Assembly (NCBI GenBank): GCA_030625775.1
Contig: DAOUQC010000056.1
Span: forward strand, 1-34,547
DNA: 34,547 nucleotides
DNA from: Verrucomicrobiota bacterium
Lineage (GTDB): Bacteria > Verrucomicrobiota > Verrucomicrobiia > Verrucomicrobiales > DEV007
Reading direction: 5' to 3'
The notes beneath the pieces were generated by a model, which made no database searches, was not told where the DNA came from, and was given only the letters and a program-made list of their open reading frames with translations. Below, piece after piece: positions 16,743 through 23,759 of the stretch; positions within the stretch are counted from its first letter, which is position 1, and each line of letters begins with the position of its first letter. A program made the translations under genes and the position numbers.

Positions 16743-17468
16743 ATGAGGAGGCTTGCATTCACATGGTTGTTTTTTTTGCCGAGCACCCTGTTTCAAACAG
16801 AAGCGGCGGACCCGTTTTTACCCGAATCGGTTGGAGATCAGCATTTCAGGGACTTGATCGAAAACTCACCTTTCACTCGTTCTCTCAATATATCTGATTC
16901 GCTTATTCTTACCGGGGTTGCTCACTTCGAAGGTAAGCCGTTGGCTACTGTGCTGGATACAGCAACCAGAGAGTCTTTTGTGCTATCGGAAACACCGAAT
17001 TCCGATGGCTGGAAGATGGTGGATTTTACTGTGGGTGAAGAATTGGATTTGATGATGGCAGAAATTGTCATTGGTGGAGGAGAGGTTGTAAAGGTGCGGT
17101 ATGATAAGGAAAGATTAGAGGATGAGCGGCAACATTCCAAGCGCGCGACCAGATACCGACAGTCTGCCTCTTCATCAAAAGATCGTTCCGGCAGAGGAGG
17201 AGCTATTTCCCAGGAACGTGCCAAGCTGTTATCCAATATAGAAAGCACTGACTTGCCTAAAGGCTATAATCCGGGCGCTGGAAAATCCAAGGAAGAGTCT
17301 CATAAGCTGCATCAGGGTTATGTCGATAATAGGATGTCGAAAATGAGCAGCCAGCAGAAGGGTCGGGTCGGGCAGCTCTGGTCAGAGAAGATGCGTGCAG
17401 ATCCTAAAATGTCCAATCGCGGGGCCTCCTTTGTCAAAATCATGGAGTACGTGGCTGAGAACGAATAA
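16743..17468 (+). CDS. Secreted protein with SPFTRSLN domain and C-terminal module shared with the giant protein
   Basis: 241 residues from the ATG at 16743, six bases after the FecR stop, with GAGAGG as SD. After a signal peptide (about 1-22) comes a ~95-residue domain (FRDLIENSPFTRSLN ... VVKVRYDKE) that is clearly related to residues ~48-138 of the next gene product. A basic, serine-rich linker follows (about 126-152). The last ~70 residues (KLHQGYVDNRMSKM ... GQLWSEKMRADPKMSNRGASFVKI) match a module at about residues 470-540 of the giant protein (GRLWKEQQRLYPNMKNKGASFIKI). No family is recognised. A scaffold or assembly partner of the giant protein is a reasonable guess. No catalytic motif is visible. 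Confidence 0.75.
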   Translation: MRRLAFTWLFFLPSTLFQTEAADPFLPESVGDQHFRDLIENSPFTRSLNISDSLILTGVAHFEGKPLATVLDTATRESFVLSETPNSDGWKMVDFTVGEELDLMMAEIVIGGGEVVKVRYDKERLEDERQHSKRATRYRQSASSSKDRSGRGGAISQERAKLLSNIESTDLPKGYNPGAGKSKEESHKLHQGYVDNRMSKMSSQQKGRVGQLWSEKMRADPKMSNRGASFVKIMEYVAENE

Positions 17469-17538
17469 TAACTTCAATCGCTTATATAAAGATGAGAATA
17501 CAAGCAAAGTATAAAAGCTGAAGTGCTGGATACTTCTT

Positions 17539-18438
17539 ATGACATTGGATAAAGTATTTACCTTTTTACTGGTGCTACTGATTTTTTATCACCCTGCTTC
17601 AGGGAAAGAATCTGGTGTGGCTGTAGTGGCCGTCAATGTCGAAATCGCCCTTCCTCAACCGGTTACCTCCTGGCATTTCCAGGCGGTTTTCGATCACTCG
17701 CCTTTCACCCGTTCACTGAATCTGCCCGGCAGCCTTGTGCTCAGTGGAGTCGCAGAAGTAAATGGACAAACGGTTACCACACTGATTGACACTGAGGACG
17801 GTCGTTCCATGGCCATCTCCGGGGTACCCAATCACCAGGGGTGGAAGTTGGTCGAGTTACAGAGGCAGAAAAACCTCGAGGTGGCCGTTGCCACGATTTC
17901 TATCGAAGGGGGAGAGGAAATCCGAGTTTATTATAACAAGGAGCAAGTCCAAAATGCAGGTCGGATTGCTGCTCGAGAGGCTAGGGGGCCGGGGCATCAA
18001 ATGGTGCTGCGGATGGGAACCCATACGCTGCCCGACTGGATTAAGCAGATCAAGGACCCGGTTGAGAGGGGAAAAGCCATCGCAAAATTGATCGAAGGTG
18101 GGCAGTTCGATAAGGCTCCTTTTGAAGCGGTGACACTGGCCCTTGCGCAGTCGGACCCCCAAGCCCGTGGCCCGGTTCTCTCAGCCGCATTCGGTAGATT
18201 GGGAGGAGGAGTAGGGGGAGTCAAAATCAACGCAGCAGTGAATCGCTTGAATTCACTGTCTGATGGAATGGACAAGGATTTTGCGATCAACGGACTGGCC
18301 CATGGTCTCGTCGGGTCGGATCCAAAAAGCGCGTTGAAATGGGCCAACTCGATTTCACAGGATGGATTTCGCAAAGTCGTGGTGGAGAATGTGACCCGGC
18401 GGATCGAAGCGCAGTCGTCCCAATCGGGCAGGAAGTGA
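17539..18438 (+). CDS. Secreted protein with SPFTRSLN domain and helical repeat module duplicated in the giant protein
   Basis: 299 residues; signal peptide about 1-22. Residues ~48-138 repeat the domain of the previous protein (FQAVFDHSPFTRSLN ... IRVYYNKEQ). Residues 175-299 form an alanine/glycine-rich helical module (FGRLGGGVGGVKINAAVNR, DFAINGLAHGLVGSDPKSALKWANSI) in the style of the xxALxWAxSI helical repeats common in Verrucomicrobia. This module is present again in the giant protein, with about 85% identical DNA and no gap over 375 bp. The gene lies 70 bp after the previous one and 82 bp before the giant gene, in the same direction. Function unknown; the shared modules suggest the three proteins work together. 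Confidence 0.75.
   Translation: MTLDKVFTFLLVLLIFYHPASGKESGVAVVAVNVEIALPQPVTSWHFQAVFDHSPFTRSLNLPGSLVLSGVAEVNGQTVTTLIDTEDGRSMAISGVPNHQGWKLVELQRQKNLEVAVATISIEGGEEIRVYYNKEQVQNAGRIAAREARGPGHQMVLRMGTHTLPDWIKQIKDPVERGKAIAKLIEGGQFDKAPFEAVTLALAQSDPQARGPVLSAAFGRLGGGVGGVKINAAVNRLNSLSDGMDKDFAINGLAHGLVGSDPKSALKWANSISQDGFRKVVVENVTRRIEAQSSQSGRK
18061..18435 (+). repeat. 375-bp direct repeat, copy A
   Basis: This is the 3' end of the gene at 17539-18438, up to the stop. It aligns without gaps to 21929-22303 inside the giant gene. Stretches such as GGGAGGAGGAGTAGGGGGAG and the bases for GFRKVVVENVTRRI are identical, including synonymous positions. Confidence 0.85.
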
Positions 18439-18472
18439 TTTATTTCCCTCTGAGAAAAATTAATCCCCACTT

Positions 18473-18502
18473 TTTTTCCGAATTCTCCTTGGCAACGTGG
18501 AG
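18473..18502 (+). promoter_or_regulatory. TTTTTCCGAAT..TCCTT..GCA..GTGGAG motif upstream of giant gene
   Basis: Second close copy of the motif at 14762-14791, with the same four blocks in the same order. It ends 18 bp before the giant gene's ATG, so it could be part of a promoter whose transcript starts close to the gene, or an operator. Confidence 0.4.
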
Positions 18503-18520
18503 AATAGGAAAGCCGACATC

Positions 18521-21500
18521 ATGAAAAATTATATTACTCTCTTTCTTTTTACCCTTTCGATTTTCGCGACCTCCGCGAGTCAGGCTCAATCGGTAGGGGA
18601 GAACTGGCATCAATGGCGTGGGCCTGAGAACAACGGTGTTTCTCGCACGGCGAAGCCACCGCTCAAGTGGGGCGAAAAAAGCAACCTGGGCTGGAAGGCC
18701 GAGATTAAAGGCATGGGTACAAGTAGTCCCGTCGTTTGGGGCAACAAGGTATTTGTCACCACCGCCATCAATACGGGAAAAGTCGATTCTTCCAAACCGA
18801 AACCGGAGGATCAACCCGAGCGGGTTTTTGGAATCAAGCATCCGAACACGAGCTACGAAATGGTTGTGTTGTGCTTTGACCGGAAATCCGGCAAACAACT
18901 CTGGCGCGAGGTGGCGACGAGCCTGGTTCCTCACGAAGGGCATCACAAGGACGCCAGCTTCGCCTCGGCTTCACCCTTTTGCGATGGAGAGAGAGTGTAT
19001 TTCTGGTTTGGCTCGGCGGGATTGTTTGCCTATTCGCTCGATGGGAAGAAACTTTGGGAACGCAAGCTCGGGCGAGCGAAAGTCGGGGCCAGTTTGGGGG
19101 AGGGGAGTTCACCCGTGATACACGATGGCAAGCTCGTGCTCGTTCGCGATCACGGCGGGCAATCGACGATCGAGTGTTTGGATGCAGCCAATGGGAAGAC
19201 ACTCTGGAAGAAAGACCGAGACGAGGGGAATACCTGGGCCACGCCTGCGATCGTGGAGCGCAACGGGGTCACTCAGGTGATTACGACCGGGACCAAAGCG
19301 GTGCGCAGTTACAATCTCGACAACGGCGAGATCATCTGGTGGGCGAGCGGTTTGACCAACAACAGCGCTCCTTGCCCCATCGTCGAGGGTGACACCGTGT
19401 ACTGCATGACGGGTTACAAGGGGCACGCTTTGCTCGCCATCCCGATCACCGGCAAGGGGGATGTGACGAAACAGATCCAATGGAAAGCCGATCGAGGAAC
19501 TCCCTATGTGCCTTCGTCTATTCTTTACGATGATCAGCTCTACTTCACGCAATCTAACCAGGGCATTCTCACTTCCCTGACAGCGAAAGATGGCAGTGAG
19601 GTGATCGAGCGCACCCGGGTTCCCGATCTCGGTGACATCTACGCCTCACCCGTGGGTGCTGATGGGCGGGTCTATTTAGTTGGTCGCAAGGGAACGACGG
19701 TGGTGATCGAGCATGGCAAGGCCTTCAAGGTTTTGGCCACCAATCAACTTGATGACAATTTTCACGCCTCACCGGCACTGGCAGGCAAGCAGATCTTTCT
19801 GCGTGGCATGCGGTTTCTCTACTGCCTGGAAGATGGGGGCACGGCTGATGGAAGCCGGGTAACCGCTTCGTCCACTCGCCCCTCCAAGGGAGAAACGCCC
19901 TCGCCCGCCAAACCGAAGACGGCTGATGGCGAACTCCGCCAACTTCTCGATACCATCGCCAAGCGTGCGATTCCGAAGGACTATGAGGGCGCAAAACATC
20001 AGTCGTTCGTAGACAAATGGTTTGCTTCCGCCCCGCCTGAAAAAGCCGGTGAAGTCGGCAGGCTATGGAAAGAGCAACAGCGCCTGTATCCGAACATGAA
20101 AAATAAGGGCGCATCATTCATCAAGATTCTCGATTACGTAAGCACGAAAGGAAATAAGAATGCAAAGGGTAACTCTAACACCAAGAAAAAGGGCAACCCG
20201 AACATAAAAAGAAAGGTAAAGGCAGAGATCCGCCACGAGCCGGGCAAACTATCCGGGAAAACCGGCACCATCTCCGGACAGGTTGCCAACGCTTCGGGGA
20301 AACCAATGAGCGGGGTGATGGTCTCCGCTATTGATGACGAGCTGCGCCAGAGCGTTTCGGTTTTTTCCCAGCCTGACGGGCGTTTCAAAATCAGCGATCT
20401 CCAGGAGGGCACCTTTAAGATTCGCGCCCGACTGCCCGGCCAACGGGATCACTGGATCGAAAAGGCAAAACTCGGAGACGATACCGTCAGCGTGACGATG
20501 GAGTCAGCGACCGGTGCGGAGTTAGAAGATCAACGTCCGGCCAGCGATGCTTTTGCCCAGCTGAAATTCGATTCCCCGCGAGACAGGCTGAATTTTAAAA
20601 TGATGTGCAGCTATTGTCATCAGATTGGGACGAAAGGTTTTCGATCGCCGGAGAAACCGGTCGACTGGGACACCATGATCAAGCGCATGAACGGTTTTGG
20701 GGGGCTGTATCCGCACACTAAGGAGACGATTGTGGAGCGCATCATCGCAACCTACAAAGACGATGCGGTTGATAAGTGGCCTGAATATATTCCACCTCCT
20801 GCTCCAAAGGGAATGGTGTCGAAGGCGAAGATCACCACGTGGGAAATGGGAAAACGCTTTGAAGGATCTTTTCATGATTTGGAAGTCGGTGACGATGGGC
20901 TTGCTTATGTTGTCCACATAGGTAGGCAGTACACTGCTACTCTGAACCCTAAGACCGGGGAGCGCTTTTATTATCGCCTTCCAAAAGGCTCACATGGTCC
21001 TCACTCTATCGAGCCTGATAACGACGGCGACATGTGGCTGACCCTCTGTGTCTCCGGCGAGATGGCGAAGTTGGATTTAAAGACCAAGGAATACACCATT
21101 ATATCCAGTGCCAAAGCGCCGGCGGAGCGCGGCTCCTGGCCGCATACCCTGCGCGTCGATCCGAAGGACTCGGATGGCTACATCTGGTATACCGACGCCG
21201 GTAGGAACTCGGTTTTCCGACTTCACCCGAAGACCTTCGAACGCAAGGAGTATCATCTTCTCGATGCGGGACAGGTTAAGGCCGGGGGTAAGGGCGAGTC
21301 TCGTGGCATCACGCCTTATGGTCTCGATTATTCGCCGATCGATGGAACGATCTGGTATTCCAAGCTCAACGGCAATCGTATCGGACGGATCGACCCGAAG
21401 ACTCCTGATGGTGACATCACCGAGTGGAATCCACCTTTTCGTGGGCCGCGTCGTCTTCATGTTGCTCCTGATGGAAATGTCTGGGTGCCGGGGTTCGGCT

Positions 21501-23509
21501 CCGGCGTGTTTGGTAAATTTGATCCCAAGACCGAAAAGTGGACGACCTATCCGCTGCCTGACTACATCAACCAGATCCCTTACGCGCTCAACGTCGCGCC
21601 GGATGGGATGGTGTGGATTTGTGGAACCGGGAACGATACCCTTTACCGATTCAATCCGGAAACCGAGTATCTGGTCGAGTTTCCTTTGCCGTATCAGGTC
21701 AGTTACACTCGCGAGATCGAGTTCGACAAAGAGGGGAACGTCTGGACCAGTACGAGTGGCCCGGCTCGGCACATGGAAAACGCCTGTGGTACCCTCATCA
21801 GGCTGGAACTGCCTGATAAAGTTGAGGAGTCCGGCGGCATGAAACTGACGTCAATTGTTTTGAGTCCGGAAGAGCAGGGAGTCCTGACCGAAGCGGAACG
21901 CGCGAAGCTGACCAAGAAGAAAGTTCCTGTTGGGAAAGGAAAAAATATCGCAAAATTGATCCAAGGCGGGAAATTCGATGCGGCTCCTTTTGATGCTGTG
22001 AAACTGGCCATGGCGCAGTCGGATCCCCAAGCCCGCGGTTCGGCTCTCTCAGCTGCGTTCGGTAGACTGGGAGGAGGAGTAGGGGGAGTCGAGATCAACG
22101 CAGTAGTGAAGCGCGTGAATTCGTTGGAAAACAGTCGAGACAGGGATTTTGCGATCAACGGACTGGCCCATGGCCTTGTTGGGTTGGATCCAAAAGGCGC
22201 GTTGAAATGGGCCAACTCGATCTCAGAGGATGGATTTCGCAAAGTCGTGGTGGAGAATGTGACCCGGCGGATCAAAGCGCAGCCGCCCCAATCGGGCAAG
22301 AAGCCCGGATCAAAACCTACCTCAAAATCGATGGAGAAAAAAACGGGCATCCATCGTCTCGAGAATGCACGTCGTTCCCCATTTGACGCATTTGTTTACG
22401 TGAACCGGGTGCCTGACAAATCCAGGGAGGAGGAGAGTCCTCGGCAGTTTGCAGGTCGGATTCACGGTCATCTTGCGAATCAGGAAGGCCGTGTTCTGCT
22501 GAAACTGCCACCAGGCATGGATAGGGCTGCCTATGACGGCTTCAAGACCTTTCTCGGATCTGAGGGTGATCCAAAAGTGACTAACTGCATCGCCTGTCAC
22601 GCACCCTCATCCTTTGGAATTGCTGATGGTGGATCGCTCCGAGATTTGAAGCTTCCGGATAAAGAAATGGAACAGGTGCTTCGCGAAAAAATCAAACGAG
22701 CCGAAAAGGGAGAGGCCGATTACGCCGGATTGAAGATTACGGAAAGTGATCTTCCCAAGCTGATCGCGTTTCAAAAAAGTTTGGCCGCAGTCAAAGACGA
22801 AGCATTTAGGGATATCATTCTGAGTGCCGAGGTCGTTGATGTGACAGCGTCCGGCAAAGCTAAAAGCAAAGCGGGGGAACCGAAACTTGTCGGACGGGTT
22901 CATTTCGAAGGTGAGCCGCCGAAACGCAATCCGGTCTCCATGGATGAAGCCAGCCGCAAGCTCCATAAGTCGAAGCCCCTCGACGAAAGTATTCTCGTCA
23001 GTGACTCCGGAGGTTTGGAGAATGTATTTATTTACGTAAAGAATGTGCCTGCCGGTAAATATCCGCCGCCTAAAGAGCCGGTAATTGTCGATCAACAAGG
23101 ATCAATTTTCATTCCCCGAGTGCAGGGGCTTCGCGCAGGACAGACCTTGCTGATGAAGAATGGCGATCCCTTCATTCACAACGTGCGCTCATTGTCGCGG
23201 ACGAACCGCCCCTTCAACATAGCGCAGCCACCGGGTTCTGCTGGCCGGGAGAGAGTCTTCGAGAAATCTGAAGGCCCCATCTCGATCAAGTGCGACTTCC
23301 ATCGCTGGATGACGGCCCACTTCTGGGTGATGGATCATCCCTTTTTTGCGGTCACGGATGCGGAAGGGAAGTTTGAGATTCCGGGTCTCCCGGCGGGCGA
23401 ATACACCCTCGTGGCGTGGCATGAAGTATTGGGAGAACGTGAGATGAGTGTCGTGTTGAACCGAAACACCCCCGGGGGTCCGGAGTTTCGCTTCCGGGCG
23501 AAAGACTGA
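18521..23509 (+). CDS. Giant secreted hybrid: PQQ-like propeller, CarboxypepD_reg, cytochrome c, Vgb-like propeller, helical module, cytochrome c, cupredoxin
   Basis: About 1,662 residues. The ATG at 18521 gives a clean signal peptide (MKNYITLFLFTLSIFATSASQAQS) with AGGAAA upstream; a GTG at 18497 is also open but would bury the signal. Order: PQQ-like propeller (~28-440, opening WHQWRGPENNG); module shared with the 16743 gene product (~470-540); Lys/Asn-rich linker (~543-580); carboxypeptidase-regulatory-like domain (~582-663); haem site C696-S-Y-C699-H700; virginiamycin-B-lyase-like propeller (~784-1097, repeated DxxxGxxW and GRIDPKT motifs); helical module shared with the 17539 gene product (~1137-1261); haem site C1356-I-A-C1359-H1360; and a cupredoxin-like domain (~1455-1661) with candidate copper ligands H1553, C1591, H1594 and M1597. 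Each part is known from separate PVC or Acidobacteria proteins; the combination suggests periplasmic electron transfer linked to substrate binding. Activity is unknown, and PQQ binding itself is doubtful. Confidence 0.85.
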   Translation: MKNYITLFLFTLSIFATSASQAQSVGENWHQWRGPENNGVSRTAKPPLKWGEKSNLGWKAEIKGMGTSSPVVWGNKVFVTTAINTGKVDSSKPKPEDQPERVFGIKHPNTSYEMVVLCFDRKSGKQLWREVATSLVPHEGHHKDASFASASPFCDGERVYFWFGSAGLFAYSLDGKKLWERKLGRAKVGASLGEGSSPVIHDGKLVLVRDHGGQSTIECLDAANGKTLWKKDRDEGNTWATPAIVERNGVTQVITTGTKAVRSYNLDNGEIIWWASGLTNNSAPCPIVEGDTVYCMTGYKGHALLAIPITGKGDVTKQIQWKADRGTPYVPSSILYDDQLYFTQSNQGILTSLTAKDGSEVIERTRVPDLGDIYASPVGADGRVYLVGRKGTTVVIEHGKAFKVLATNQLDDNFHASPALAGKQIFLRGMRFLYCLEDGGTADGSRVTASSTRPSKGETPSPAKPKTADGELRQLLDTIAKRAIPKDYEGAKHQSFVDKWFASAPPEKAGEVGRLWKEQQRLYPNMKNKGASFIKILDYVSTKGNKNAKGNSNTKKKGNPNIKRKVKAEIRHEPGKLSGKTGTISGQVANASGKPMSGVMVSAIDDELRQSVSVFSQPDGRFKISDLQEGTFKIRARLPGQRDHWIEKAKLGDDTVSVTMESATGAELEDQRPASDAFAQLKFDSPRDRLNFKMMCSYCHQIGTKGFRSPEKPVDWDTMIKRMNGFGGLYPHTKETIVERIIATYKDDAVDKWPEYIPPPAPKGMVSKAKITTWEMGKRFEGSFHDLEVGDDGLAYVVHIGRQYTATLNPKTGERFYYRLPKGSHGPHSIEPDNDGDMWLTLCVSGEMAKLDLKTKEYTIISSAKAPAERGSWPHTLRVDPKDSDGYIWYTDAGRNSVFRLHPKTFERKEYHLLDAGQVKAGGKGESRGITPYGLDYSPIDGTIWYSKLNGNRIGRIDPKTPDGDITEWNPPFRGPRRLHVAPDGNVWVPGFGSGVFGKFDPKTEKWTTYPLPDYINQIPYALNVAPDGMVWICGTGNDTLYRFNPETEYLVEFPLPYQVSYTREIEFDKEGNVWTSTSGPARHMENACGTLIRLELPDKVEESGGMKLTSIVLSPEEQGVLTEAERAKLTKKKVPVGKGKNIAKLIQGGKFDAAPFDAVKLAMAQSDPQARGSALSAAFGRLGGGVGGVEINAVVKRVNSLENSRDRDFAINGLAHGLVGLDPKGALKWANSISEDGFRKVVVENVTRRIKAQPPQSGKKPGSKPTSKSMEKKTGIHRLENARRSPFDAFVYVNRVPDKSREEESPRQFAGRIHGHLANQEGRVLLKLPPGMDRAAYDGFKTFLGSEGDPKVTNCIACHAPSSFGIADGGSLRDLKLPDKEMEQVLREKIKRAEKGEADYAGLKITESDLPKLIAFQKSLAAVKDEAFRDIILSAEVVDVTASGKAKSKAGEPKLVGRVHFEGEPPKRNPVSMDEASRKLHKSKPLDESILVSDSGGLENVFIYVKNVPAGKYPPPKEPVIVDQQGSIFIPRVQGLRAGQTLLMKNGDPFIHNVRSLSRTNRPFNIAQPPGSAGRERVFEKSEGPISIKCDFHRWMTAHFWVMDHPFFAVTDAEGKFEIPGLPAGEYTLVAWHEVLGEREMSVVLNRNTPGGPEFRFRAKD
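21929..22303 (+). repeat. 375-bp direct repeat, copy B
   Basis: In-frame copy within the giant gene of the 3' end of the gene at 17539-18438. Flanking DNA on both sides shows no similarity to copy A's flanks. The module therefore looks inserted between the Vgb-like propeller and the second haem domain. Confidence 0.85.
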
Positions 23510-23759
23510 ACACGTTTGTGATGAGTTCAAATGGTGAAAAGGCTTCGGACTGGAAGGGGCCAGAGTTGATAAGGGAAAGGACTGGAGGGGTGGGAGCTTG
23601 TCTTGGTGCGTCCGGTAGATATGAGAGCAGGCTCCTCGGCATTGGGTCGTGACCTTGTTCAAGAAGCTTAGACAAGAGTTTATTTTATCTCAGTAGCGTG
23701 GCACAGCTTTGGCTAATGGTTGCTACTAATAGTAGGACGAGTTTTCCAACCCGCGTTGC

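Noticed and set aside
21077-21842. Long frames on both strands inside the Vgb-like part of the giant gene
   Set aside because: They overlap a continuous frame with clear propeller repeats and have no recognisable products.
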